A stretch of DNA of 64,000 nt from Pohlia nutans (GCA_022496805.1 CM040093.1:1366501-1430500); one strand, 5' to 3'. Shown: positions 19,864 through 32,454, counted from the stretch's first letter. Notes: a model not told the origin generated them from the letters alone. A program made the numbers and translations.

Positions 19864-20019
19864 GCATCCAGGTCGAAACCATGCTGCTCCATTTCTTTGA
19901 TAATCTCTGCAACTTCTGTAACATTCTTGTTTGCGATGCAGCCACCCAATAAAATGTTGTACGTTATTATATCTGGTCTAAGGCCTGCGCGTTCAATCTC
20001 TTTCAAGAGAGCAGAAAAC
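19864..20019 (-). pseudogene. PPR-protein fragment
   Basis: The minus strand encodes LLKEIERAGLRPDIITYNILLGGC followed by VTEVAEIIKEMEQHGFDLDACT. That is one complete 35-residue pentatricopeptide repeat plus parts of its neighbours, with the typical P-D-x-x-T-Y-N and M-x-x-x-G signatures. The segment starts after a good acceptor (GATTCAG before 20019) and ends at a stop after the direct repeat near 19830. PPR proteins bind organellar RNA and need many repeats, so a lone fragment is almost surely a duplicated or captured exon. No other PPR exon lies nearby. Confidence 0.7.
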
Positions 20020-20084
20020 CTGAATCACTCTGTTGCGCCTCTGCGTGATAATTCTTAGCGGATAAACTCAATCACTCTATTGCG

Positions 20085-22590
20085 CCTTTGCGTGTGGTAT
20101 TGCCGGAGAAGAGTGTGTCGGTTCTAGATGCAGAGGGCCACATGACAATCAAATTCAAGTTTTTTGACAATCAAATTCACTTGTATCAATTGTCAATATC
20201 AGGTAAAAAGGCTGCCATATAATATCAACGATCAGGAGTTTGCTGATGCACTCGTAGCTGCCTTTCTGGAGCTGCACCATGCTAGTGGTACATCTCAACG
20301 TAGGGATGTTCCTACCTCTCAATCATTGCATATCCAGACTATAAAGCCAAAACTTGTCAGAAGCCCAACTGATCATTCCCGAGCCAAACCAGGTATATTC
20401 TTTTTTTACATATGAATGCACAGTACCTAAAGGCTTCCAACTGACATGATGGTGGCTTTCTTTGGATATCACAATTGTTTGTCTTTCTTCAAGAAGTTTT
20501 GAGGTTATTTTGCTATCATTTAGAGATTTCTGACCTTGGTGAATTTTGCCAAGCTGTGCTCTATCTCATGTGGAAGAAGCTGATTTCGTTTCGTTTCCTT
20601 TCTTTCGTGATTTATGGACAAAAGTCCTACGTGTTTCATTGTACTGTACAGCAGTTTGCAGGATGTGCTCTCTAACTTGGGTATGTCGAAGTATGTCGAC
20701 CTCACTAAAGTATGTCAGGTTGTGATAGTTTTTAACATAGACATGACAGAAGTTCCTTAGTTTTACAAGGTTCTACATATAGTGTAGAGGAAGATTCTCA
20801 ACTGAAAAAATTACCTTTTCCTACAGGAAATTATAGAACTGGAAACTGGTAAGAGTAGTAGCGATGAGTTGAGTAACGTTGTTGGAAAGGGAATTATTAC
20901 GCACTGAGACTCCCTTTTGTTGGTGTTGAGTTGTTGGTGCATACTGGATACTTGTTTTCAAGGGTTCCATTGAATCGTTTGTTTCCAGAGTAAGGGAACT
21001 GCTATCCATATTCAACCGGGTATCTAATTATATAAAGCGTACATAGAGGTGCATTGTAGCCGCTCATTCCAAAATTTGCTCACTCAAGCATGCAAGCAAG
21101 GAGATTTTGACCCTCAATACCTTTTAGCATTTTTGAGCAGCTTGTGAGTGTATTTGAGAACAAAAAAGGTGTTTTACATCACTCTTCTCTGCGGTCTGGT
21201 TTTTCTTCTTTGAACCCTTTGTTCTCACCTTTGAATCATTGAGAGACTTTGTTTCTTAACCCCTGAAGGACATAAGGTGTCCCTCGTATTGACAATTTGG
21301 GAAAAACCATTATAAATTATTGTTGTAAGTCAATTAAGTGAATTATATGATTAGGTCAATCGAGATACACTTGCAGCTGAAATGCTGCGAATGAGACAGC
21401 AACTAGTTCTCATGCAAGCAGAACCTCTATGTGCAGGAGCACAAGCACAGGAGGAGCAAAGTGAAGAGGTGCTCATCTATGGCTTCACAATGAGTCCTCC
21501 CAGCAAAATTGATTCCATTTTAGTTTTCAATTCAAGGAACCCAAATGGCGATTGGATTCCAACAAAAGTAGGCGTTGGCTCGTGGGTGATGTTGCAGCCT
21601 GGGAAGCCAAAGACCATAATGGATGTGTTGTATGTTCTCCATGCGGATGTGGGTGAGCCTCAACGAGGACACTACACCCATAAGCAATTGCTAAAGATGG
21701 GAGTGTATTTCTACAACGCATTGTACATTCCACGCAACTCACCACATCTGTTTGGTCAATTGGAATCAACTCCATTGCCAACTTTTGAAGATCCGGAATG
21801 GCCAGTACCAGACACAGTGACGAGTGAGTCTTTCAGGAGTAAGCTACACTTTGATTTTCTCAATTCCATGAGACCGAACACTTCATCCAGGTCTACCCAT
21901 ATTCAGTGGTTTATGCCATGTCATGTAATGGTAGATCTTTTCTCTCTAGCTGCAATGCATCGAACTCCTACGACGTTTGTCTGCAGAAATTTGTCAGAAG
22001 AGTGCTTCAATTCTATAATAGATGAGGGATGGGACGTTAAAATTACTGTTGGTTTGGACGTCATTCGGTGCACTGTGGATCGAAGTTCGTTGATTTTCAG
22101 GTATCATATTGGGCGATCTACACTATATGTGAACTTTGTTTACAATTGTGAACGCTTGGTGGGATCTACATGGGAAAATCTGGAGCAGGTTCAAAGTAAT
22201 CTGATGGTCAAAATTACATGTGTTCTACCTAACTGTGAAGAGCCTCTTGACTTGGAAGTTGGCTCAAGTTGGAGCTTTGCTAGTTTATGACAAGAAATAA
22301 CATTGACTATGGGATACGATGACCAACATGATTATGCTCTACATGAATACGTGATGTGCATTAGTGAAAATGGAGAGATCAAAGAAAAGGTAACTTCTAC
22401 ACAACATTGAATAAATAAAACTTGAAAGTTTAGAATGTTTCACTTGTTCAATTTTCCTTCATCTAACTTGCTCAAGTGGTATGTGAGCAGATTAATCCTC
22501 GCTTTGAAAGGAACAAGGTCGTGGCAGATGTGCTTCCACCGAGGGTGTTGTTACTCATCCCGGAGCGCACTTGAGGTATGAGGAATGTGG
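20085..22590 (+). pseudogene. Broken multi-exon gene with pRiA4b-ORF3-like C-terminal end
   Basis: A first block (20090-20394) reads LPEKSVSVLDAEGHMTIKF, then changes frame at a small local duplication of TGACAATCAAATTCA, and continues to SPTDHSRAKP before a donor-like GTATATTC. A long exon starts after AG near 21355 and is open to 22290. Its end reads MVKITCVLPNCEEPLDLEVG..FASL, then an in-frame TGA (22288-22290), then QEITLTMGYDDQHDYALHEYV to a donor near 22389. The exon resuming near 22492 reads INPRFERNKVVADVLPP. The pattern K-I-x-L..P..L..I..xMGYDD-x-H-x-x-EY recalls the plasmid pRiA4b ORF-3-like domain. The rest of the protein is not recognised. Confidence 0.4.
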
Positions 22591-24477
22591 TGGACTTTTT
22601 TTTAGCCATACTGTTTTTTGGGCATATTAGGCCAATATGGCTGAAAGTAGAGGCATAGGAGGCCAGTATGGCTGAAATATTTTTGGAACGAGTAAGTGTT
22701 AGACAAAAGTGTTAGACAGAATTGTGGAAGAATGGTTTCTTCCCTTTGAGCTTTTAGGAATCGTCATTCACAATGTGCTTTTTATGCAAAGCTTTTGTGA
22801 CTCTTTTGTAAAGCTTTTTGTACCTTTTATGCAAAGCTTCTGTCTATTGTGTTTAGAACTTGGTTGCTCAATTATTTGTATATCTCAGTTCATGAAAGGC
22901 TTATATTGAGCTTTATTGATTTTTGTCTTAAAAAGCCTTGTCTTGATGTGACTCTGCTCTGGAAGCTCCATGCTTTGCACTGCTTTATACTAGTTTTATT
23001 CCTTGCCAGCCTAATATAGCTTAGTTTAGATAAAGACATTGAATTAATATGCTCTGAAAGGAGATGTTCCAAAAAAGCGCTTTTTATTTTTGGAACGAGT
23101 AGGTGGAACGAGTAATTGCTGTCTAACACTTCTGCTTGGAGCTACTTTAGACCAGCTTCGTGCTCCTTAAAAATACTCTACATTAAGCGATGCCCCATCT
23201 ACTGTACAACGCAGTTCCAACCTCTAGAGGATTTTCCTGAAGTTAGATTTATTCAGTCTGCATAATGCCAAAGGAAACATACGCATGTACCACGTAGAGA
23301 CAAGTAGCATCTGCTTTAACAGGATACAATTGGGATTGAAAATGAGCTGGTCAACCGCAAAGGTGCCTCATGTTCCGAAACTGGTTTGTTGGCACAGTCG
23401 CCGCTGCATGTGCATCCCGAATCCTCTGGGTCCAACGAAAGTTCTTAACATACGTGAACATGTGAAGACACGGGAGAATGATGCCTTCCAACTCAAAATA
23501 GAATTACAGCTAAATCATGAATTACAGCTAAATCACGAACACTTGCGATAGTGATAAAACTCCCATACTAGCGATGGATTTGCTGCAAAAGCACATAGTG
23601 TTGCAAGTTCCTGCACCGAGGTAGATTTATTATTATTATTAGTAAGCTGCTTCAAATCACATTTCGACAAGCCACACAACACATAAAATTGAATCAGAAA
23701 ATTGATGTAAGTGCTTCTGGACCTTAGATTTCATTATTGCACAGCAAATTCATTAAAAATGCACGTGATTTTTGAAAAGTGTGATTTCTAATCGAGCAGT
23801 TTTTGCACAAAAGTGATCATCAAAGATATTGGGAAAGGGGGTGGAAGATTGTCTACTGTAATTACCATGTTTTTATGTTGTGTCGGTGGAATGGGATAAT
23901 AAAATGTATACAAGACCTTGTGCACTTTTAATGAATTCGGTGTGAAAGCAAAGCGCTTACTGTTGCATCGAAGGCACGCCACAATTGAGTAAATAATGTT
24001 ACCCAAGTTTCAAATGATGAGTGGATAGACTACACGAATAAATGAATGTAGTCAATATCGCACAACTGCCCTTGACTCATTGATTCGTTCCAGGAAGCAG
24101 AAAGTTCTGAAATAGGCCTACAAAGAATCAACTACACAAAAGAAAGGCAAGACCTATTTGGTATATGAACAACTCCAGCGTTGCTTGCTACTCCTCCTCC
24201 TCCACACCCATCGTGTTGTTGTCGTGCACCTTGTCATGAACGCCAAGGCTTTCGGAAGGTTGGTCCCCTCTCAGAAACACCCTCCAAAGTCTGTTGCAAT
24301 CACATCACTGATTAAATAATAGTCAAGCCCTTCAATTCAATGCAAGTTTAGCCCTTAAATAATAGTTCAAGCCCTTCAATTCAATGCAATATTGCAAAGT
24401 ATCTCTTGAAAAGTATAATATTGCAAGGCAAGAAATTATTTTAGATTGCTTCTTTGGAGAATGTTTAAAGATGAGGT
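22591..24477. other. Intergenic stretch without recognisable gene
   Basis: Short direct repeats only: AGGCCAATATGGCTGAAA / AGGCCAGTATGGCTGAAA near 22629 and 22660, TTTTTGGAACGAGTA near 22680 and 23086, and AATTACAGCTAAATCA twice near 23503-23535. No domain or convincing exon. Confidence 0.5.
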
Positions 24478-27400
24478 TTAACCTCTAAACGTACTTGAGG
24501 TATCAGGTTCTTCTATGTCATTGTTCACAACTTCAGTTCTCCTTTGTGCATCGATTGCATCAGTTGGTTCATCCGTTGCTTGATTTACTTCAGCAGGTAC
24601 CCAACGACTTCCTTTCCGTTGGCATTGTGCACGCCACTGAGCAGAGTGAAGTGCGGCACTAGAGTTGATAGATGCTTCTCGCCTCTTTTGGATTCTTGCT
24701 TCATTTGACTTGTCTGTTGTGTCAATTACACTAGCCTCAAGTTCCTTGTTGTAGAAGTGGTGTTGGATAATTCGAAACCAATGTTCATATGTTTGTAAAA
24801 GTGGACTTTTTTTAATTCTTCCTCCACCGTGTTGGGTGTGCTTGTGAAAAGCAGCCTTTGCTGCGTGATGGGAGAATTCTAGTCCCTGGCATGACCAAAC
24901 TGAAAGCGAACCATACCTTTGAACAAAGTACGGGCCATGTTTCACAAACACATGCTGCAAATGGAACATTTAGGTAGAAAAGGTGATAATTAGAATCACT
25001 GTAGAAATGTTCATTATGGAGTAGAGTGATGTACAATAGAAATAGGAATCTTTTTTTAAACTGAAATGCAAAGTAAAGATTTGTACTTACAATGTAGTGT
25101 GTCACGTTATGCTCTCCATATACCTTCACAAAGATTTTGCCAAATTCTTGTGCTTGTCTCTCGAAGTTGGAAACTTGATCCGTTGTCAAAGTTAACCCCG
25201 TGAAGAAAGGAAGTAGCCTCTCCAAGGAAGACCAAACCTCCATGCGCTCTCGCCTAGTGCTGCCATCACTTCCGGCATTCCGTTCTGCTAGAACAATGTC
25301 GCGCCATAGACGATCAGAGGTACCTTTACAAGGTGATTTTTTGAACAATTTTGTTGTGTGGGCTCCACTGAGAGAAGGCTTATTAGGAATGTTGTTGTGT
25401 TTTCCTGACAACTCAGGGTCTTTAAAGATTGTAACCATTCCTCCGTGCATGCCTGTGCTTGATAGCACTTTCTCCATGTCTGCTATTGCTTCTGCCTTCA
25501 CTTTTTCATCTCGAATAGTCCATACATATTGGAAATGTAAGTGTAAAATCTTCTCACAAATGCGATTCAGCGCATGCAACGTGCAAATGTGCACATTTTC
25601 CAAAGGTATAGGAAAGATGGGTTTCCACCTGGTCAAGCTAGCTGCATCGGATACTGGTTTACTAGGGATGTTTGATGCTAGTAGTCCACCAGACCAACCA
25701 CTTGGGCGTCTCTTGGCTACTGCTAAAACTTGGGCCTCAGTTGTTATCACTGTCTTGGACTTTTGTTGATTACAGTAGATGCAGGACATGTTGGCATTTC
25801 CTTTGAGACCATAGAGGCATTTAATAGTCTTCATGTCACAAGATAAATGCCAGTTTACCTTGAATGAGCCCACATCGTCGACAACTAAAAGTTGGCCAGC
25901 GATTTGAGCTTCAATTAGGGCTGGAAATTGAGTTTGCTCAAAGACCCATGATAGCACTGAATGCGTTTCTTTTGGAACTCGAAAACAACCAATAGGCTAA
26001 ATGTCTCTTTCTGCCTGCACACTGAAATACGGAGCTTCCCACTTCTATCTCGGGGTTCAATACTTGATTCATGAGAGTGATGCATAGACGTTCCAATTTC
26101 TCACCATGTATTATTTTAGCTTCGTCCATCTTCAAGCAGAATATCAGTGGTTCAGTTTGGAACTCTACAAGAGGTAGCTAAAGTTAATGCACATTTTCAA
26201 TTACAAGGTATACAATAGAGAATGAAGAATGCTAAAATGAAAATCAGTTTAGTTCATTTTTTTATGTACATAATTTTTTTTTCATCAGTTTAGTTCATTT
26301 CTTCATGTGTTAAAAATTAAAAGTGTGTTAAGATAGGTTTGAGGTAGACCTCAAGCCTACCTCAACATGCTTTTACTTTTTATATTGAATTTATATGTAC
26401 ATAATAATTTTTTCATCAGTTTAGTTCATTTCTTTATGTACATGAAAATTTCTGCTAGCAGAAGCCTTCTGATTCAAAGGCTACCAAAAGTTGAAGTTGA
26501 AACCTCTTAATTAGAAAGTTAGATAAAATTAAAAATTAAAAGTATGTTGAGATAGGTTTGAGGTAGACCTCAAGCCTACCTCAACACGCTTTTATTTTTT
26601 ATATTGAATTTATATGTACATAATAATTTTTTCATCTCTATTAGTTCATTACTTTATGTATATGGAAATTTCTGCTAGCAGAAGCCTTTCGATTAAAAGG
26701 CTAGTACGAGAAGTTGAAGTTGAATCTTGTTAATTAGAAAGTTGGATAAAATTAAAAATTAAAAGCGTGTTGAGATAGGTTTGAGGTAGACCTCAAGCCT
26801 ACCTCAACACGCTTTTACTTTTTATATTGAATTTATATGTACATAATAATTTCGGAAAATTTCAGATTTCTAGAAACATATGTACATTGTATGTACAGTA
26901 AATGTGTGAAAAAATGCATGATAAAGTAGATATTTTTTATAGACGTACAAAGATAGATTATAAATTATGAATTTTAAATCAAATCTATGCAAATGGATTC
27001 CTAAAATTCATCATATACAATTATATATAAAATATCTAACTAATAAACTTCCAAAATTCAAAAAAAATAAAAAATAAAAAATTTATCTTTGAATTTTGGT
27101 ATGATTGGCTAAAAACACAAGGGTAATAAGATGCTTAAATACCCATTGGAATTTGTTTCATTGGAGTGTCGTTTGAATTAACGTTTAGACAAATTGTAAA
27201 CTCTAAATCTTGGCAACTTCTATCCAAGTGATGAACATTTTTACTTTTAAGTAAGAATAATTGAATTCAACATAAAATATTTAATAATCTATTTTTTATG
27301 AATATTCAAAGTTTTTCTTTTAAAATTTATTTATAAAAAATCTAAATAGTTTTGATGATATTCAACCATATAGATGAAATTCAGAGATTACACATTATAA

Positions 27401-28886
27401 CTTTCATATTTTATAAACTTCAAAAAAATCATATATAACACATATTATAACACATTTAGTTTGTAGCAAGAACCCTCAAGAACTTAAAGGTTAAGGATTA
27501 AGATAAATGTGGTAACAAACCTGTAGGTGTAATGTTGTAAAGTCGGACCATCGTTCGTTGTACAGCTTCAATATCCAAAAATAAATTGTTGAATCGTGTA
27601 AGTTGGAGAGAGTTTTTGTCATTGCTCAATTTTGACTTCCCTTTGGTTAGTGGCACTGTAGACGGTGCCTCGTACGTGCTTTCCAGGATCTTCCACTCTC
27701 CCACGAAGTCCTTCAGATTACTGTTCAGCTGTTGGCGTAGCTGTCCAACTTGGTGAGGATTTGGTAGACACCCAACCCGTAATCCTCTACTAGTGGCATG
27801 CAAACCACTCTTGAATTTTTTGTAGACATCTAAGTAACCAGCTTGAGTGATGCCATTTCGGTCACAAGTCTCTAAGATTTCGTGAGATTCCAACTTCGCA
27901 CCAACCTTTTCCAAGTAATGGTTTGCCATACGGATGCAAACAGGAGACATAGCAGGTAAATTCATCATGGGCTCTACTTCTGTCCTTGACAATATGGAAG
28001 CAAATGCAGGTCCATTCTTCAACTGTGATTGCTTACTACCGTAGAGTCTGTGATGGGTTGTCTCTACTAAGTTACGGTGATTCACATGTTGTGTGGTTGC
28101 AGGAGCTACCACTGAACGGGCTAGCCTACGCATTGCCTTGGCATGACCTCCATTTGGAGCAAGTTTGCATAAGTCCTGTCGTGCCCGCACTTGCTGTCTG
28201 ATACCGTAAGGAGTCTTCACCAAACGCTCAAATTTTTTCTTCATGCGTGCTAAATCCGTTGTCGCAGCAATCAATCTACTCTTCATACTACTAAGTTCAT
28301 GAGAATGAAGCAATTCAATCTCCTTAATTTTTGCTTCTGCATGGCAAAGATCTGCTTCAAGAATTTCCCTCTGCCTTGTTGAATTGAGTTGTACTTCCTC
28401 AAGGTCAGACTGCGTCAAATTCAAACGACTCTGTAACGAAATTATAGAGCTCTCCAATTCACAAATTTGACCTTGCATTTCACTTGTATCGTGACCCCAC
28501 AACCTTGTCAACTCTTGGCAACGGTTTTGCAACACCGAAATTTCGATCTCCTTCTCTCGTACAACTGTAGAAGTTCCACCGCTGCTACTCTCCAATCTGT
28601 TGCAATAGCCCAACAGGCCATTTTCACCTTCTGTAACATATTCTAACAATTGTGCTGGAGATTGGAATTTTGGTCGTTTCCCAGAGCTTGGATCACGCGG
28701 GTAGAGAAATCCATCAATCCATAAGTCCAGATGTGTCTCCCGAGCTCTTCTCCTATCTACAAAACTTGATCGTGAGACTTGATCATCTAATTGCGTTCCT
28801 CGAATGATCAAAGGCTTGTATCGTCCAGCAATCCACGCTTGTATTTTGTATGCAGTCTTCTCACTCAATCCATGCAATTGCGCCAT
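24478..28886 (-). CDS. Spliced transposase-like gene of an unassigned family, one frameshift
   Basis: Exons read on the minus strand: 28886-27521 (455 codons; donor CAG/GTTTGT), 26164 to about 25091 (acceptor TTGTAG; donor ATT/GTAAGT), and 24954-24478 (acceptor TTTGCAG; stop TAA). The first exon has a basic N-terminus, a coiled coil (heptad-like from about residue 105 to 220) and a folded end. The second carries VVDD, KCLYGLKGNANMSCIYC (CxxC knuckle) and HICTLHALNRICEKILHLH. The last carries WSCQGLEFSHHAAKAAFHKHTQHGG. A cysteine pair, a Cys/His helix and a late GLE suggest an RNase H-fold DDE-type transposase, but no named superfamily fits from memory. Between about 26030 and 25975 the frame shifts once (a TAG lies upstream of GCFRVPKE), so this copy may be dead or a small intron missed. 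Confidence 0.6.
26316..26855. repeat. 220-bp tandem repeat with perfect-hairpin core, three copies, in an intron
   Basis: Units start at 26319, 26538 and 26761 (spacing 219 and 223 bp). Each begins with a hairpin: AAAAGCGTGTTGAGATAGGT..TTGAGGT, then the reverse complement ending CCTCAACACGCTTTT, about 27-bp arms with almost no loop. TATATTGAATTTATATGTACATAATAATTTT follows each, in pieces. The third copy is truncated after the hairpin. The array lies in the large intron between 27520 and 26165 of the transposase-like gene. Confidence 0.85.
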
Positions 28887-29613
28887 ATTTGCTTTACTAA
28901 AGCACCTTGAAAGAATTCACAGCGACTAGGACAATACCAACCCTAGTCTGCACAAGCAACATTCCAAGTCAATGCTAAAAATCATTTCTGACTCCTTCAT
29001 TATAATGATCCAAGAGATTTTGTTAACTCCTAAGTGACCACTGTGTATTTTCTATAGTATAGAAAAATTGGACACCTGGCTGCAAATCATCAGTTCATGT
29101 GAAGATGACTTCAATTTGACACAACCGACACTAAGATAGTATTAAACTAATTAAAGCAAAACAAGCTTCACAATTAATTCAGTAAGCTTTACAAATTAGG
29201 ATGTCCCCAGCATCCAATTACATGAAGAGCAACATTGAGGGAACAACAAAAAACAAGAATATTTCAAATGTTGACCATGTTCTTAAGTTGCTAAGTAAAC
29301 CTGCGATATCTACAGATGCAGTAAGGTCCAAGTACGATAAAAAGACTAACTACACTCCAACACCCAACCCAAAAAAAAGCATAAAAATTCAAAATAAGTA
29401 AATAAATAAATAAATAAGACTAAATAAGTAAAGGTCTTGTATTTTATGAGACTGAAAGAAAATTGGATACCAGAATCACTGCCACCGCCTATTACAATGC
29501 ATTCATGAACGATTAACAAAGCTCTAATGAACTACATTCTACGCTTCTACATTCTATGCAATCACTAGTTAGATTTTTTCATGCAAAGCAATGAGGATTG
29601 ATTCACTAAATAT
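28887..29613. other. Spacer upstream of the transposase-like coding exon
   Basis: AT-rich, with an AAATAAATAAATAAATAAG run near 29395-29415. It may be an intron if the exons at 30400-31075 belong to the same gene. Confidence 0.4.
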
Positions 29614-29617
29614 TTAA

Positions 29618-30163
29618 CCCTTAAGCGTGCAAGGAGCCCCTTGGGCTATGTTTGATTGTTTTTTAGTCAACCGTTGATTTTCACCTAGTTCCTAATTTCA
29701 AATGAAAATGGTCCAAAATTAGAAAGTGTGGGAGCTATCTTCTACTTTTTAGTCCGATTTACGGTGCTTCCAAATTGTTACAATTGCGTTTTTTACAGCA
29801 CTTCAAAGCTCAAAACCCTAAAATTCTAGTATACACTACAAAAAAGGTTTTTCAATCGAATTTCTTTTTATTTAAGCTTTAGAAGCATGCCACCTACACT
29901 TTGTTCTTCATCACTATTATTTACATTTTTCCTAAAAATTTCATCCGATTTTAAGAATTTTTGTAATTAGTATAGCTATTACAAGAGAAAAACTTTGAAA
30001 AATCTTATAAATTTCATTTTTATTTAATTAATTATGAAAAAATCAGTGTAAAATTGCATAAGAATGAATTATATGAGAAAAATACCAAAAAAATATAACA
30101 CATTTTATTAAGATAGAAATTGATGATGTTTGACTAGGTAAATGTAGTGTGGACGCTTAAAGG
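29618..30163. mobile_element. TTAA-flanked MITE (piggyBac-like ends), copy 2
   Basis: TTAA at 29614-29617 and 30164-30167 flanks a 546-bp AT-rich segment. Left end CCCTTAAGCGT; right end, as reverse complement, CCTTTAAGCGT, matching at 10 of 11 positions. It has no coding capacity. The ends match the general CCCTTAA pattern of the copies at 1352 and 38431. Confidence 0.65.
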
Positions 30164-30399
30164 TTAAGAAAGCTTAGGGTTTGAGTTTGAGCAAGACTTA
30201 CTCTTATTTCGACGCTCTGAGTCTGTTTATAGCGTGCTTCTTCCTCCTTTGAATATGATACTTTTTCCTGAACACTCAACCACACCACTCACAGATTTCA
30301 CTCGTTTGAAAATGTTCAATTCTGAACACAAAAACAGTCCTATAAAGAAATATCTAATTCCATATCATTCAACTTGACCAATCCAAATCCTTACCTTCC

Positions 30400-31075
30400 G
30401 CTCCTTAGGAGATTCTTGTGATGACGGAAGGGGCTCTGAATTGTCATCTTTTCGTTGGCATTTACTTCCTCCAGTTCCATCCACCTGTACAATATTGATG
30501 TCCTAACATTAGCACGCTATCAACATAGGCTACTTCCGCAGTGACAGAGCATGAATGAACTCATTATTCTTGATCAGCAATTTCTAGCGTTTCGAGAGTG
30601 ATTTCAGAAACAGACTCAGCAACCGACCCAGCAAAAAAACAGTCTCCTTTTCGGTGCATGGACAGTGTTGCTTGCTTCAATATTAATAATTATGGCTCGT
30701 AATTTCAGTGTAATTGATGAACTGATAATTTCAGTGTAATTGATGAATTTCAGTATAATTTCAGTATAATTTCAGTGTAATTTCAGTGTAATTGATGAAC
30801 TAACTATCAGAGGCGCTGGAGGAGCCTTCTTTGAAGCATGCTTGGAAAAGCTGAGTGTGCTGGTCGTCTCTTGCTCCGTCGGAGGCACAGTGATACTGTT
30901 CCCGCGTATTCTGCTTTCCCGCGAATCTTGCTGGAGGGCCCCAGTCACGTCATCATAGCTTGGTGGCACACATCATTGCTGACATGGGCTCGAGAACTTT
31001 CTTGGGAACCGATTCTTGAACATGCTCAACCAACCATTGAGGCAGCCCTCCGTAGGCCCCATTTCTCTTGTAATG
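30400..31075 (-). other. Candidate upstream exons of the transposase-like gene
   Basis: The minus strand shows protein-like blocks. About 31075-30960 reads GAYGGLPQWLVEHVQESVPKK to a TGA. 30969-30790 reads PPSYDDVTGALQQDSRESRIRG, needing a one-base frame change from the previous block. 30486-30400 starts after a clean acceptor (ATTGTACAG) and reads DGTGGSKCQRKDDNSEPLPSS to a GTAAGG donor. They lie upstream of and on the same strand as the 24478-28886 gene. A plus-strand frame also crosses 30838-31080, so the assignment is tentative. Confidence 0.3.
30690..30802. repeat. Minisatellite of AATTTCAGTGTAATTGATGAA units
   Basis: AATTTCAGT(G/A)TAAT occurs five to six times between about 30700 and 30795, with some units carrying an added TGATGAA. 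Simple local slippage repeat. Confidence 0.7.
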
Positions 31076-31169
31076 ACTAAGTTCCTCACTATTTCAGCAA
31101 CTTAACTAAAATTCCACATGAATGTGCACCGTTGAGATGAATTTTGTTTTTCACTAGGTCTGAATCTTT

Positions 31170-31920
31170 TAGTCCACTTGTTTGGCATTGTGTATTCCCA
31201 GTCTTTTTAGTGTGTCTTATACTTCAAATGTGAGCACGAGAGTGATACAAAAACTACATACTTCTATACTTTTGTAATTTGAGAATATTAGGGTTGAAGT
31301 GTAATGAGATTGTTTGATTCACATAGAATTTTTTTAGTGACTGCATCTTCCAATCAAGGTGTACCAGGTTAAATGAGGGCAGGATTATGTACCTTATTAG
31401 TGCCTACAATTTGGCATCATTTTCTAGTAATTGCATCCTCAATAAAGAGGATCAGAGATCACCAACTTGCGACCATTATGTTTCTGAATTTTGCCCTCAT
31501 GTTTTTTGAATTTTTCCCTTTGTGTTTTACACTTCAAATGTGAGCATGAGAGTGACATAGAAACTACATACTACTATGTTCCTTTATTTCAGAAAATTAG
31601 AGTTTACACAAAATTTACATCTTGATTGTAGCAATCCACTTGTTTGGCATTGGTTTGTCCTAGTGCTTGTTATGTATTTTATATTTCAAACTTAAATATG
31701 AGAGTGACACAAAAACTACATACTACTATGTCTTTTAGTGGGAGAAAATTAGGCTTTGTGTGTATTGTCATAGCTTGGTTTACACAAAATTTGATCATAA
31801 GAGTCCATTTGGTCATAAGAGTCCATTTTTTTGGCATTATTTTTTTCCTACTGTTTGTTTTATGTTTCATATTTCAAAAATAATCATGAATGTGATAAAA
31901 CTACATTCTACTATTCAAGA
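31170..31920. repeat. Diverged tandem repeat of about 180-230 bp, four units
   Basis: Each unit contains TTTGGCATT, then TTCAAATGTGAGCA(C/T)GAGAGTGA, then AAACTACATACTACTATG, in that order. Units start near 31178, 31405, 31637 and 31821. Unit lengths vary by indels and the copies are well diverged. Confidence 0.6.
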
Positions 31921-32179
31921 TAGACCAAGGATGATCAAAGGCCAAACCTTAATTCTCGCAAGGAGCAAGTACTTCTTTGATTTCTTCTGATCCGTGTCGA
32001 TGTAGTTAATTCTATTTTCTTAATGTGCATTGATTTCATGGAAGATAGCATGTGTTGCAGAGTTTCATGGTGTATCCGATCCATTTAGGTCTAATGTTTG
32101 TACACTAGCCATGGCCAATGTAGAGGGTGGTGCACTTAGCTTGCACTGAGAATCTATGAACTAGTTGTTGATACTATGT

Positions 32180-32410
32180 GAGTTTAGATGCATAAATGTA
32201 TGTGCGTTGGTACCACTCAGTGCACCATGTGGACTGAAGGTGTAAGAATTTCTATACATGTGCATTTTCTTGCAAAAAGGTGCACGAGTTGTTGCATACT
32301 GATGCATGTATTGGCAGTGCGTAGCCTTAGTTGCAAAACGTTGCATCTTGTTGCAAGATGGTGTAATTTGTTCTACATTGGTGGTGATTATTGCACTCTA
32401 GTATATAGTA
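32180..32410. repeat. TTGCA/TGCAT-rich degenerate array (left flank of core repeat copy 2)
   Basis: Motifs such as GTTGCATCTTGTTGCAAGATGG and GGTGCACGAGTTGTTGCAT recur at irregular spacing. It precedes the second core unit just as the TTGCTTATAGCA array precedes the first. Confidence 0.45.
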
Positions 32411-32454
32411 TTGCATGGTTGTTAGCTGGGTTTGTCCATGGAAGTCACTAATAA

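Noticed and set aside
25200..25769. 189-aa plus-strand ORF
   Set aside because: It is antisense to the well-spliced minus-strand transposase-like exon and has no recognisable feature.
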